A DNA stretch of 64,000 nucleotides from Streptomyces platensis (GCF_008704855.1 NZ_CP023691.1:62001-126000), one strand, 5' to 3'; shown: positions 25,076 through 34,153, counted from the first letter of the stretch. Notes: generated by a model from the sequence alone, not told the origin. Numbers and translations are program-made.

Positions 25076-27097
25076 TTACGCCCCGGAAGGACCGGCCATT
25101 CCTATGCCGCCGCCGTCCGGGCGCCATACGGCCACGACCGCTGCCCGCGGCCGGCTGGCTCCGCCGTCCGGCCAGTGCGAGGCGGGGTGCTGCGCATCGG
25201 CACCCGCCACCTCGCCGGGGTGCTGCACGGACAGCAGCACGAAGTCGTCCTCGACCACCGGTCCACAGGCCTCGGCCCCGACCGGGATCGTCATGAAGCG
25301 CTTCACCCTGCCGCGTTCCGGCCCCTCGGTGGGCACCACGTAGAGCCCGTCGTTGCCCAGGCGTCCGGAGTTGTCCGTCGTCAGCCAGAGGTTGCCGTGC
25401 CGGTCGAAGGCGATGTTGTCCGGGCAGGAGAGGGCGCTGACCCGGCTCTTGTCGTACCCGGCGTAGTAGGTGCCGGGAGCGGCCGGGTCGCCGCACACCA
25501 GCATCAGCCGCCAGCGGAATCGCTCGGCGGTGGCGTCACCACCGTGTTCCTCCAGCTCCAGGACGTGCCCGTCGCGATTGGCGGCGCGCGGGTTGGCCTC
25601 GTCCGCGGCGGGCGCACCGGCCGCGCCCCGGTAGTCGTTGTTGGTGAGTGCGGCGTAGACCCGGCCGGTATACGGGTGCGGCTCGACGTCCTCCGGGCGG
25701 TCCATGGCGGTGGCACCGGCCCGGTCCGCGGCCTGCCGGGTGAAGACATACACCTCTTCGGCGGTCATTCCGTCGACGAAGCTGTGGCCGTTGTGCGCGA
25801 GCGGCAGCCAGCGCCCCGATCCGTCGAACTCGCCGTCCGCGGGCAGCCGTCCGGAGCCGTCGATCTCTTCCGCCGGGCCGTCGCCGGTGAACCGTGCCGC
25901 GTAGAGCGTGCCGGAGTCCAGCAGGGTCTGGTTGTACTCCCGGTCCGTCGCCGAACCGCCCGTCCGCATCCGGCGGTCGGAGACGAACTTGTACAGGTAC
26001 TCGAAGCGCTCGTCGTCCCCCATGTAGGCCGTGACCCGGCCGTCGGGCGCCACGACGACATTGGCCGCCTCATGCTTGAAGCGTCCCAGCGCGGTGCGTT
26101 TGACGGGTGTGGAGTGCGGGTCGTAGGGGTCGATCTCCACGATCCAGCCGAAGCGATTGGCCTCGTTGGGCTCCCGCCCGAGGTCGAACCGCCGGTCGTA
26201 GCGCTCCCATTTACGCAGCGACGGCCCCGGCGCGAAGCCGTAGCGTCGCAGCGCCGCCCGCTGCTGCGCGGTGGGGGCGGCATCGGCGTGGGCGAACGGC
26301 ACATGGACGTTCTCCTCGCCCGACAGCACCGTGCCCCATGGGGTCTTTCCCCCCGAGCAGTTGGCCATCGTGCCCAGGACCCGGACGCCCCCCGGATCGG
26401 CGGAGGTGCGCAGATAGCGGGAGCCCGCAGCGGGACCGCGCACCTCACACGGGGTGGTGAGAGTGATCCGGCGGTTCCAGCGCGCGTCGGTCCGCACCCG
26501 TGGCAACCCCTCACCGGGCGCCCGCTCCAGCAGGACCACCGAGAGCCCGTGTGCCTCCCAGGCTGTGCGGACCTGCTCCTCGGTGGGCCGGTCCGGGTCC
26601 CAGTGGCCGAACATCAGTGGCTCGGTGGCGTACTCGTGGTTGCTGACCATCAGCCACCGGTCGCGTCCGCGCAGCGGCAGCAATGCGCAATAGTCGTTGT
26701 TGACACCGAACTGGCGGGCCTGGGCGACCGCGGTCTGCCGGTCGAAGTCGAAGGGCGGGGCGTCCGGCAGGACGGGGTCGCCCCAGCGGATGAGGACCTC
26801 GTGCCGGTACTCCTCGGGGACGACCACACGGTCCCCGGTGCCGGTCGGCACCGGGGTGAAGGCCGTGCCCGGGGCCGTCGGGCCGGCGGCGGCCGCGCGC
26901 GGTGACCCGGTCAGCGGCGCGGCGGCCAGCGCCCCGGCCGTCACGGCGCCCGCCTTCAGCGACCACCGGCGGGACACCACCTGCCGCAGCACCTCCCCGA
27001 AGTAGACATTGCCCGACGTGTTCGGTGCCTGGCCCGCACACGCCTGCCCGCACTTGAAGCGGCAGGTCGCCGCCGACTTCCCCACCCTGCTGTCCAC
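25076..27097 (-). CDS. phoX: PhoX-family phosphatase, Tat-exported
   Basis: This 673-residue protein belongs to the PhoX (DUF839) family of Ca/Fe-dependent alkaline phosphatases. The twin-arginine signal SRRWSLKAG near residue 43 and a following hydrophobic segment indicate Tat export. Family motifs include NNDYCALLPL, VSNHEY, SGEEN and EANRFGWIVEIDPYDP. The GTG at 27097 follows an excellent AGGAGGAG site. PhoX normally scavenges phosphate outside the cell, and the gene may be a phosphate-starvation gene unrelated to the cluster. Its place between the cluster and its regulator, together with an intracellular small-molecule kinase, makes a second role possible: removing a protective phosphate after export, as StrK does for streptomycin 6-phosphate. 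Confidence 0.9.
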   Translation of the reverse strand: MDSRVGKSAATCRFKCGQACAGQAPNTSGNVYFGEVLRQVVSRRWSLKAGAVTAGALAAAPLTGSPRAAAAGPTAPGTAFTPVPTGTGDRVVVPEEYRHEVLIRWGDPVLPDAPPFDFDRQTAVAQARQFGVNNDYCALLPLRGRDRWLMVSNHEYATEPLMFGHWDPDRPTEEQVRTAWEAHGLSVVLLERAPGEGLPRVRTDARWNRRITLTTPCEVRGPAAGSRYLRTSADPGGVRVLGTMANCSGGKTPWGTVLSGEENVHVPFAHADAAPTAQQRAALRRYGFAPGPSLRKWERYDRRFDLGREPNEANRFGWIVEIDPYDPHSTPVKRTALGRFKHEAANVVVAPDGRVTAYMGDDERFEYLYKFVSDRRMRTGGSATDREYNQTLLDSGTLYAARFTGDGPAEEIDGSGRLPADGEFDGSGRWLPLAHNGHSFVDGMTAEEVYVFTRQAADRAGATAMDRPEDVEPHPYTGRVYAALTNNDYRGAAGAPAADEANPRAANRDGHVLELEEHGGDATAERFRWRLMLVCGDPAAPGTYYAGYDKSRVSALSCPDNIAFDRHGNLWLTTDNSGRLGNDGLYVVPTEGPERGRVKRFMTIPVGAEACGPVVEDDFVLLSVQHPGEVAGADAQHPASHWPDGGASRPRAAVVAVWRPDGGGIGMAGPSGA

Positions 27098-27158
27098 CGA
27101 AGCTCCTCCTCGTCCCTGTTTCCGCGCCGCTCACGGGCCGGCCGGCCCGCCGCCCGGG

Positions 27159-28253
27159 TCAGCCCGCCATCCGCCCGTTGCTCTCGATCCGGTCCGCGAA
27201 CCACAGCCACTCTTCCGCGCACTGGCGGGCCACCTGCGCCACTGAACGCGAGCAGTGGGCAGGGACGGCCTCCACCAACCGCTGCCACTCCGGGGCGTTG
27301 ATGGAGTGGAGGCTCAGCAGGAACATCAGCCGCCGGCCCACCTCCGTGAACCGCAGTGAGGGGTCGCGGCGCAGAATCTCGAGGGCGGGCTGCGTCTCGA
27401 ACCGGGGCACTGTCGCCGGCTCCGCCGCCGGCCCCATGGTGCGCACGGTGACCGCTCCGGCCTTCCTGCCCCCGCCCGCTCCGGGGCCGTTCGGACCCGT
27501 CTGTTTCAGTTCCGCCGCCCGCAGCTTGGGCGGGACGGGATCCTGGCCGAGACGGAGTCGTTCGCGGACGTCGCGGGTGGTGGCCAGGGCGATACCGGCC
27601 GCCTCGGAGATCTCGCGCAGCGATGCCTCCGGACGACGTGCCATCAGTTCGCCCGCCCGCCGCCGCCCCTCGGCCGCGCTCAGCGGCCGGGAACGCCCAT
27701 CGCGTCCGATACGGGTGTTCAACTGCCGCCCGTTCTCAGTTGAACGCTTCCTGATCGCGCTGACCGTGCGCGCGGCCAGTCCGGTGGCCGCGGCGATGAG
27801 CCGGTCCGACCACTGGGGGTGGCTGCGGATCACCCGGTCGGCAGCCTGCGCCCGGTCGGCGCGCGAGAGCGGGAGGCCGTGGGTGGCGTTGAGCCGTACG
27901 GCGAGGACGAAGGCGTCCGGCTCACTTCCGTCGAAGAACACGACCTTGGCGTGCGTCTCGCCGCGCAGCTCGGCGGCCCGTAGCCGGTGCATCCCGTCGA
28001 TCACTCGCATCGTATGGCGGTGGACGAGGATCGGCGGCAGGGGCGTCTCGGACTCGGCCAGCACCTGCACATGCCGGGAGTCCTCGCCTGCCGTCCTGGG
28101 CGAGTCGGACGGCCGCAGCAGCGCGAGGGCGACCAGAGTGGGCTTCTGCCCTTCCCATGGCCGTGGGCCCGGCAAGCCGACCGCTCCCCCGTCGCGGCCA
28201 CTGCCGCCCGCTTCGTGCCCGGCACCGTCCGCCGCGACTGGTAACCGCTCCAA
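27159..28253 (-). CDS. StrR/NovG-like pathway-specific transcriptional activator (ParB-like fold)
   Basis: This regulator of about 364 residues has the ParB-like N-terminal domain found in StrR and NovG: LRPSDSPRTAGEDSRHVQVLAE, PLPPILVHRHTMRVIDGMHRLRAAELRG and VRLNATHGLPLSRADR. A helix-turn-helix follows (WSDRLIAAATGLAARTVSAIRK). The C-terminal half shows family-type residues (FLLSLHSINAPEWQ). StrR-type proteins activate aminoglycoside and aminocoumarin clusters by binding a long inverted repeat. The frame has only a TTG (28253) before the conserved domain, so the start is uncertain. A consensus promoter lies about 215 bases upstream, giving a long leader. It is likely the activator of the cluster to its left. 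Confidence 0.88.
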   Translation of the reverse strand: MERLPVAADGAGHEAGGSGRDGGAVGLPGPRPWEGQKPTLVALALLRPSDSPRTAGEDSRHVQVLAESETPLPPILVHRHTMRVIDGMHRLRAAELRGETHAKVVFFDGSEPDAFVLAVRLNATHGLPLSRADRAQAADRVIRSHPQWSDRLIAAATGLAARTVSAIRKRSTENGRQLNTRIGRDGRSRPLSAAEGRRRAGELMARRPEASLREISEAAGIALATTRDVRERLRLGQDPVPPKLRAAELKQTGPNGPGAGGGRKAGAVTVRTMGPAAEPATVPRFETQPALEILRRDPSLRFTEVGRRLMFLLSLHSINAPEWQRLVEAVPAHCSRSVAQVARQCAEEWLWFADRIESNGRMAG

Positions 28254-28588
28254 CTGCCGTCACACCCTTCCGGTTTGTCCTGCCACCCGGGCTGATCCCG
28301 CTTCCTGCCGCGCCGTTCCACGCCAGGTCGGCAGCGCGGTCCGACCGGGACCACGGCGACGGAGAACAGAGCTCGGACGCCGGGCCCGTGGGCGGCCCCG
28401 GCGGCCGACTGGTGAGGGATTGCCAGGGGAAGTCGATCCAACATGAGTCGAGATCACACAAGGATGCCACGCTAGGCAGAGGTGTACGACGTGTCAACGC
28501 GCCTTCTGTGCCTGCGTGTTCAGCCAAGGCGGTGTTCGACCGGAGTCCGCGATGAGGTTAGATTGACGGCCGGAACGGGAGGCCACAC
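28254..28588. other. Divergent intergenic region between the StrR-like and XRE genes
   Basis: This 335-base gap holds the leftward promoter at 28469-28497 with a leader of about 200 bases for the regulator. On the rightward side a TAGATT hexamer at 28559-28564 could be a -10 box for the XRE gene, with GGGAGG as its ribosome site. A single GTTCGAC half-site (28534-28540) resembles half a StrR box, but no matching second half is visible. Confidence 0.5.
28469..28497 (-). promoter_or_regulatory. Strong sigma-70-type promoter of the StrR-like regulator
   Basis: Read leftward, TTGACA (28497-28492) and TAGCGT (28474-28469) are separated by 17 bases. The elements and spacing are identical to the promoter upstream of ACP 2. 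Transcription would start near 28462 and give an untranslated leader of about 210 bases. Confidence 0.65.
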
Positions 28589-29053
28589 GTGGACAAGTCG
28601 AGTACGCCGGGCGACCGCTCGCTCGCCGACAAGCTCAACCACCTCTTCGAGACGGTCTCGCCGGCCGGGCGCGGCCCCTACAACAGCGAGGAAGCGGCGC
28701 GGCTCCTGACCGCATCAGGCGTACCGATCTCCGGCAGCTATATCTGGCTGCTGCGCAGAGGGCAGCGGGACAATCCCACACTCCGGCACCTCGAAGCGCT
28801 CGCAAAGCTCTTCGGTGTGCCACCGGCCTATTTCTTCGACGACCGGGTCACCGCGGAAGTCGACGCGCAACTCGGGCTGTTGACCGCACTGCACGACAGC
28901 GGGGTGCACTCCGTGGCGCTGCGCGCGGCCGGCCTCTCCGCGGAGAGCCTGGAGTCCATCCGTGAGGTGATCGAGCGGGTACGTGAACTGGAGGGCCTGC
29001 CCCGGGACCCGGACGAGGCGCGCGACCGCCGGTCGGGCAGCAGCGCTCCTTAG
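28589..29053 (+). CDS. XRE-family helix-turn-helix regulator
   Basis: This 154-residue protein has an N-terminal XRE-type DNA-binding domain with the segment VPISGSYIWLLRRGQRDNPTLRHLEALAKLFGVPPAYFFDD (residues about 50-90). A helical C-terminal region rich in acidic residues follows. The GTG start follows GGGAGG. It is followed by an ImmA/IrrE peptidase gene and a MAB_1171c-type membrane protein gene in the same direction. In ImmA-type systems the peptidase cleaves or unlocks the repressor partner, so this protein may be the target of the next gene product. Confidence 0.9.
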   Translation: MDKSSTPGDRSLADKLNHLFETVSPAGRGPYNSEEAARLLTASGVPISGSYIWLLRRGQRDNPTLRHLEALAKLFGVPPAYFFDDRVTAEVDAQLGLLTALHDSGVHSVALRAAGLSAESLESIREVIERVRELEGLPRDPDEARDRRSGSSAP

Positions 29054-29117
29054 ACCTCCGTGCTCAACTTTGCACAAGCCGCCAGAGCGACCCCGGACAG
29101 CGCGAGGAATGGTGAGC

Positions 29118-29690
29118 ATGCGCCTTTCAGCCAAGCGCGTCGGCGCCCTTTCAACACGGCACGTCAAACACCTGCGCCACGCCTGCCAGGACCTCATCGA
29201 CGACTTGGGCCTGCCGCCGGAATTCACCGTTCCCCTGGTGGCGGAACGACTGGGCGAGCGCCGTGGCCGCCCGATCGTGCTCGCCCCGCTGGAGCTCGGC
29301 GCAGGCAGTCTCTACGGGCTCTGGCTCGCCACCGCCACGGCGGACGTCATCGCCTACGAGAGCCGCACCACCCGCCTTCATCAGCACCACATCATCGCTC
29401 ACGAACTCGCCCATATCATCCACGGCCACCACGGCTCACATCTGGACGGCGACAGCTCCGATCTGTACCGGCTCTTCCCGGACCTCGACCCGGCGCTGGT
29501 CCGTGGCGCGCTCGCGCGCTCCACCTATGCCGACCATCAGGAGCGGGAGGCGGAAACCATGGCCTCGCTCCTGTTGATGGCCGCCTCGCGCAGACCACCG
29601 GCGCAGCCGGAGCGTACGGCCCCGGAGGCCGCCGGGCTCCTCGCGCGCCTGGAACACTCCCTCGGCCGGACCGGCCGGGGGCCGGGCTGA
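29118..29690 (+). CDS. ImmA/IrrE-family metallopeptidase
   Basis: This 190-residue protein carries the zinc-peptidase motif HELAHIIHGHH (about residues 95-105) and a downstream acidic residue in the helix REAETMASLLLMAA, as in the ImmA/IrrE (COG2856) family. I chose the ATG at 29118, with GAGGA nine bases upstream; in-frame starts at 29109 and 29112 have no proper spacing. Members relieve repression by cutting XRE-type regulators. The preceding gene encodes such a regulator, and the next gene begins three bases after this stop. The triad is common in Streptomyces genomes, often near secondary-metabolite genes. Confidence 0.9.
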   Translation: MRLSAKRVGALSTRHVKHLRHACQDLIDDLGLPPEFTVPLVAERLGERRGRPIVLAPLELGAGSLYGLWLATATADVIAYESRTTRLHQHHIIAHELAHIIHGHHGSHLDGDSSDLYRLFPDLDPALVRGALARSTYADHQEREAETMASLLLMAASRRPPAQPERTAPEAAGLLARLEHSLGRTGRGPG

Positions 29691-29693
29691 CGC

Positions 29694-30932
29694 ATGCTCT
29701 TCACCGTTATCGCCTGGATCACCGGTGTCAGTGCGCTGATGGCGTTCTGCTACAAGCTTCCGGCCGCACGGCGCAGCGGCAACGACCCCGCACTGGTGGC
29801 TCTCTGCATCTACTTCCTCGCGTCCGGCCTGAGCTTCCTCGTCGACCTCGAGCCCTTCCGCACCGTTCTCTCGGGCCTTCTGCACTACCCGAACATCACC
29901 ACCGTCCTGTCCCAGGCCGCGGTGATCGTGCTGACCGCGGCCCAGCAGGTGGCCCTGGTCCACTGGGCAGGACCGCCGGACAAGGCGCACGCCGAGTCCC
30001 GGCGCCGGATCCACGTGTGCAGTGCCGCACTGATCGTGGTGGTCACACTCTTCTTCCTGCTCGCCCCCCTCAAGCACTACGAGAGCGCCCGGACCGTCTC
30101 CGTCATGTACCAGACGGAACCGCATTACGCCGTCCACATGGGCCTGTACGTCTCCCTCTGCGCTGCCGGTCAGATCGAGGCCCTACGGCTCTCCCTGCGC
30201 TTCGTGGGACTGGCCCAGCGTTCCTGGCTGCGCCGCGGGATGATCGTGATGAGCATCGGCGCCTCGCTGGTCCTCCTCTACTGTGGCTGTCGCCTCGCCA
30301 CCCTTGCCGGCCGCGGCATCGGCCTGGACATGGACGCATTCGACCCCATCGGCTGGGTCTCCGGCGATCTCGGCTCGCTCCTCCAGATCGTCGGCTGGAC
30401 CTTGCCGGCCTGGGGCGTCCATCTGTCCGCCGCGCACCAGTGGCCGGCGCAGTACCGCGACCACCGGCGCCTGCGTCCGCTGTGGCACGCCGTGTCGGAA
30501 GCAGTACCCGCCATCACACTGGACCCGCCGCCGTTCCGCCGCCGCGGCCCCCTGCCACCGCGTGACATCGGCTACTGCCTCTACCGCGCCGTCATCGAGA
30601 TCCGCGACGGACAACTCGCCCTGCTTCCGTATGCCGACACCGGCGCCGTGCGCCGCCGGGCCGAGGCCCTGCACCTGACCGTCGAGCCCGGCTCGCCGAC
30701 GGGCGAGGCGCTGTTGCTGCACACCGCCTTACAGGCACGGCGGACCGGCCCGCCGGCACCGCCCACGTCATCGGCATCGTTCCCCCACACGCCGCACGAC
30801 GACTTCGCGAAGGAAGTGGCCCGGCTCTCCGCGGTCGCCCGCGCCTTCGTCCATGTGGAGGCCCGCGCGCGGCGGTACGGCCCCACCCGCCAGGGGACCG
30901 CCTCAGGTCGCGGCGCCCGTCTCGCCCGGTGA
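29694..30932 (+). CDS. MAB_1171c-type polytopic membrane protein with a TTA codon
   Basis: This 412-residue protein has about seven transmembrane helices (residues 1-240) and a soluble C-terminal domain with the family-typical region PAITLDPPPFRRR and IGYCLYRAVIEIRDGQLAL. It matches the group annotated as MAB_1171c-family putative transporter, whose function is unproven. A TTA leucine codon occurs at 30729-30731, near codon 346, in the last sixth of the gene, so full-length protein should need bldA tRNA. It begins three bases after the ImmA-like stop, in an operon with the XRE regulator. Confidence 0.85.
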   Translation: MLFTVIAWITGVSALMAFCYKLPAARRSGNDPALVALCIYFLASGLSFLVDLEPFRTVLSGLLHYPNITTVLSQAAVIVLTAAQQVALVHWAGPPDKAHAESRRRIHVCSAALIVVVTLFFLLAPLKHYESARTVSVMYQTEPHYAVHMGLYVSLCAAGQIEALRLSLRFVGLAQRSWLRRGMIVMSIGASLVLLYCGCRLATLAGRGIGLDMDAFDPIGWVSGDLGSLLQIVGWTLPAWGVHLSAAHQWPAQYRDHRRLRPLWHAVSEAVPAITLDPPPFRRRGPLPPRDIGYCLYRAVIEIRDGQLALLPYADTGAVRRRAEALHLTVEPGSPTGEALLLHTALQARRTGPPAPPTSSASFPHTPHDDFAKEVARLSAVARAFVHVEARARRYGPTRQGTASGRGARLAR

Positions 30933-30951
30933 GAAGGGCCCCTTCAGCCTC

Positions 30952-32022
30952 CTATGAAGCCGGCTCGGCCGGCACCCGCAGTACGCCATACACGGACCAG
31001 GCCACCGACACCATCGGTACGGCGACGACCGCGCCGAGTACGCCCGCTGTGACGCTGCCGCAGATGACGGTGAGGGCCACCACCACCGGGTGCAGCCGGA
31101 CCGCCCTGCTCATCACGAGGGGGTGCAGTACATGGCCTTCGATCTGCCCGATGACCACGATCAGCAGCACGACGACGGCGGCCACCACCGGTCCCTTCGC
31201 GGCCAGCGCCACCACGGCGGCGATGGCCAGCGCCACGGGCGAGCCCACCAGCGGGATGAATGCGGCGAAGAATTCCAGCACCGCCAGGGGAAGGGCCAGG
31301 GGGATCCCCAGCGCGAAGAGTCCGGCTCCTACGAGAACGGCGTTGATGGCGGCCACCACCACGATGCCGCGGGTGTAGCCCGTGAAGGTGAACCATGCGG
31401 CACACCCGGCGGCATGCACGGGTTGGCGCCCGCCCACCGGTAGCTGGCCGCCGAACCACTCCCACATCCGGTCGCCCGAATGCAGAAAGAAAATGGAGCA
31501 GAAGAGTGCCAGTACCCCCACGGTCAGGACGGCCACTGCCTGGCCCACGCCGCTGAGTGCGGTGCTGATCAGGGTGGCGCGATGGCTGGTCACGAAGCGC
31601 GAGAGCCGGGACTGGAGATCGGAGAGCGTCCCCGGACGCAGATGGACCGGCGGCCCTTCGAACCAGCGCTCGATGCGCTGCACGCCGCCGACGAACTCCC
31701 GGCGCAGTCCGTCCCACTCACCGGCGACGGTCGCGCCGATCAGGCTGAGGATGCTGAAGAGGAGCAGGATGCCGACCACGAGGCCGATCGCGACCGCCGC
31801 CGACCGTGGCATCCAGCGGCTCAGCAGACTGACCGCCGGCTCCAGGAGGGCGGTCAGCACCAGGGCCAGGAAGACAGCCAGCGTCACCAGATGGAAGCGG
31901 CCCAGCGCCGCGAAGATCGCGTAGGCGGCCGCGCCCACGATGATCAGGCGCCAGGCGTATCCGGCCACGACCCGCAGTATCGGAGAGACCTCGGCGCCCT
32001 TCCCCGGGCTGCGGTCCGGCAC
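30952..32022 (-). CDS. AI-2E family transporter (DUF20 permease)
   Basis: This membrane protein of about 356 residues has the AI-2E/DUF20 layout: paired helices at the N-terminus, a central amphipathic region (EFVGGVQRIERWFEG), then helices with GYTRGIVVVAAINAVLVGAGLFALGIPLALPLAVLEFFAAFIPLVGSPVA-type motifs and the family's GQIEGHVLHPLVMSRAVRLHP. The family exports small molecules or ions; TqsA for AI-2 is the namesake, but the substrate here is unknown. The start is unclear; I used the GTG at 32022, a little before the first helix. It is convergent with the MAB_1171c gene. Confidence 0.88.
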   Translation of the reverse strand: MPDRSPGKGAEVSPILRVVAGYAWRLIIVGAAAYAIFAALGRFHLVTLAVFLALVLTALLEPAVSLLSRWMPRSAAVAIGLVVGILLLFSILSLIGATVAGEWDGLRREFVGGVQRIERWFEGPPVHLRPGTLSDLQSRLSRFVTSHRATLISTALSGVGQAVAVLTVGVLALFCSIFFLHSGDRMWEWFGGQLPVGGRQPVHAAGCAAWFTFTGYTRGIVVVAAINAVLVGAGLFALGIPLALPLAVLEFFAAFIPLVGSPVALAIAAVVALAAKGPVVAAVVVLLIVVIGQIEGHVLHPLVMSRAVRLHPVVVALTVICGSVTAGVLGAVVAVPMVSVAWSVYGVLRVPAEPAS

Positions 32023-32511
32023 CCGGCCCCTTGCCCGGCGCACGCTCGGGGCCCGGACCCCGCGGGCGGTGCGCCGCGTGGTGCCCCGGGGCCGCCGGGG
32101 CCCGTTCCCGTGGACGTCGGGGGAACGCTCGCGCTCCCCGCCGGATCGGTTCCGCACTGGGCCGTCACCGCCTCCCGCCCCTCCCGTGACCAGCGCCGGA
32201 AGGGGGACGACTGCCGCGCGCGAGCTGGTGCGCACGCTCGGCGCATACCCAGAGGTGGTATCACCGCGGAGCGGTCTTCGAACGTGTGCGGGCGTGCATT
32301 CCCCCAATGGAGCAGGCTGCCGGCGCATGTGTGCCGGGCGGCCTCCGTCGCCCTGCCCCGCCGCGAAACCGTCCGGGCCAGGCCAGTCCGCCCGTCCGGG
32401 CCAGGAAATCTGCGACGGTCGTGTCACGGTGTCGATTCGGGACGGGGCCGTTCGTATAGAGGGTGAGAGGCCGGCGCAGCGCCGGCGGAACGACGGCCGA
32501 GGAGGCCCACC
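32023..32511. other. Divergent intergenic region (about 490 bases)
   Basis: No credible gene is seen. The left part may encode an N-terminal extension of the AI-2E protein. The right part contains a TATAGA hexamer at 32455-32460 that could be the -10 box for the YciI-sigma operon. Confidence 0.5.
32455..32460 (+). promoter_or_regulatory. Possible -10 box upstream of the YciI-ECF operon
   Basis: TATAGA lies 52 bases before the YciI start. No good -35 is apparent, which would fit an alternative sigma factor or activator, possibly autoregulation by the ECF sigma in the operon. Confidence 0.4.
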
Positions 32512-32865
32512 ATGACGCACTACCTGCTCAGCATCTACCAGCCGGACGGGCCGCCGCCGGGGCCGGAGGTCCTGGAGCCGATCATGCGGGAGGTCGAGGC
32601 CCTGAACGCCGAGCTCAGAGCGGCCGGCGCCTGGGTGTTCGCCGGGGGGCTGCACCCGCCGAGCACGGCGACCGTGGTGCGGCAGAAGGACAACGAGGTG
32701 CTCACGACCGACGGCCCCTACGTCGAGGGCAAGGAGCACATCGGCGGGTTCACCGTCATCCAGGCGCCCGACCTCGACGCCGCGCTCGAATGGGGGCGCA
32801 AGCTCGCCCGTGCCACCACCCTCCCCATCGAGGTCAGGCCGCTTCAACACGGCTCCTGCGGGTGA
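32512..32865 (+). CDS. YciI/DGPF-family protein
   Basis: This 117-residue YCII-related protein is of the type paired with ECF42 sigma factors. The name-giving motif DGPFxExKE appears here as DGPYVEGKE (about residues 67-75), so the Phe is Tyr. The fold is a ferredoxin-like dimer with a conserved His/Asp pair in many members; no enzyme activity is established for this group. The ATG is preceded by GGAGG. Its stop overlaps the GTG start of the sigma factor, so the two are translationally coupled. Confidence 0.92.
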   Translation: MTHYLLSIYQPDGPPPGPEVLEPIMREVEALNAELRAAGAWVFAGGLHPPSTATVVRQKDNEVLTTDGPYVEGKEHIGGFTVIQAPDLDAALEWGRKLARATTLPIEVRPLQHGSCG

Positions 32866-34112
32866 CGTCCGGCATGCCGGAGGCGACCGTGGCCGAGGTC
32901 GGGCGGGTGTTCCGCGAGGAGTACGGGCGCGCGGTCGCCGTCCTGGTCCGCGTCTTCGGTGACATCGACGTCGCCGAGGAGGCGGTCCAGGACGCCTTCA
33001 CCACGGCGGTCGAGCGGTGGCCGGCCGCGGGGCTGCCCCCGAGCCCGGCGGGATGGATCATCACCACCGCCCGTAACCGTGCGGTCGACCGGCTGCGCCG
33101 GGAGGCGTCCCGCGACGACCGGCACGCACAGGCCGCGCTGCTGCACGCCGGTGACGAGCCGGCCGAGGAGGGACCCGTGCGCGACGACCGGCTACGTCTG
33201 ATCTTCACCTGCTGCCATCCGGCGCTCGCCCCCGCCGCCCGGGTCGCGCTGACGCTCCGGCTTCTCGGCGGGCTCACCACCGCGGAGATCGCCCGCGCCT
33301 TCCTGGTCACCGAGCCGACCATGGCGCAACGGCTCGTCCGGGCCAAGGGCAAGATCCGCGCCGCACGGATTCCCTTCCGCATCCCGACCGACGCCGACCT
33401 CCCGGACCGCCTGCGGGCCGTCTTGGCCGTGGTGTACCTCATCTTCAACGAGGGCTACACGGCCAGCTCGGGTGCGTCGCTGGTCCGCGAGGACCTCTGC
33501 CGGGAGGCGATCCGGCTCGGAAGGCTCCTCACCGAGCTGCTGCCCGACGAGCCGGAGGCGGTGGGGCTGCTCGCCCTCATGCTGCTGACCGAATCGCGGC
33601 GGACCGCCCGTACCGGCCCGGACGGCGATCTGGTACTGCTGGCCGACCAGGACCGCAGCCGCTGGGACCACGCCCTGGTCGCCGAAGGCCAGGCCCTGGT
33701 CCGGCAGTGTCTGCGCCGCAATCAGCCCGGCCCCTATCAAATTCAGGCGGCCATCAACGCGGTCCACAGCGACGCACCGACCGCGGCCGCCACCGACTGG
33801 TGGCAGATCCGTGCGCTGTACGACCAGTTGCTCACCCTCGACCCGAGTCCGGTCGTGGCGCTGAACCGCGCCGTCGCGGTGGCCGAGGTCGAGGGACCGG
33901 CGGCGGCGCTCACCCTCGTCGACAGCCTCCCGCTCGACCGCTATCACGTCTTCCACGCCATCCGCGCCGATCTGCTCCGCCGCCTCGGCCGCGACGCCGA
34001 GGCGGCCCAGGCGTACGAGAAGGCCCTCGCCCGCACGGACAACACAGCGGAACGCCACTTTCTCCAGCGCGGTCTTGAGGCGCTTTCCCGGGAGGAACGA
34101 GGCCGGGAGTGA
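32862..34112 (+). CDS. ECF sigma factor, ECF42 type with long C-terminal extension
   Basis: This sigma-70 family regulator of about 416 residues has region 2 near residues 10-80 ([33 protein letters not shown], with [19 protein letters not shown]). Region 4 follows ([31 protein letters not shown]). A C-terminal extension of about 200 residues contains helical repeat-like sequence ([20 protein letters not shown]). This architecture and the preceding DGPF-type gene identify ECF42. No anti-sigma gene is present, as is usual for ECF42, where the extension is thought to control activity. The GTG at 32862 gives a GTGA overlap; an ATG at 32874 is the alternative. Confidence 0.92.
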   Translation: MTSGMPEATVAEVGRVFREEYGRAVAVLVRVFGDIDVAEEAVQDAFTTAVERWPAAGLPPSPAGWIITTARNRAVDRLRREASRDDRHAQAALLHAGDEPAEEGPVRDDRLRLIFTCCHPALAPAARVALTLRLLGGLTTAEIARAFLVTEPTMAQRLVRAKGKIRAARIPFRIPTDADLPDRLRAVLAVVYLIFNEGYTASSGASLVREDLCREAIRLGRLLTELLPDEPEAVGLLALMLLTESRRTARTGPDGDLVLLADQDRSRWDHALVAEGQALVRQCLRRNQPGPYQIQAAINAVHSDAPTAAATDWWQIRALYDQLLTLDPSPVVALNRAVAVAEVEGPAAALTLVDSLPLDRYHVFHAIRADLLRRLGRDAEAAQAYEKALARTDNTAERHFLQRGLEALSREERGRE

Positions 34113-34153
34113 CGAGACCGGGGACACCGGGCGAGGCCGGTGGTGCGGGCCCG

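Noticed and set aside
28534..28540. GTTCGAC resembling half of a StrR-type binding site
   Set aside because: The required second half at the right spacing is absent, so this is only a chance half-site.
30933..30951. Small palindrome GAAGGGCCCCTTC between convergent genes as a terminator
   Set aside because: The stem is too short and overlaps the gene end; not strong enough to call.
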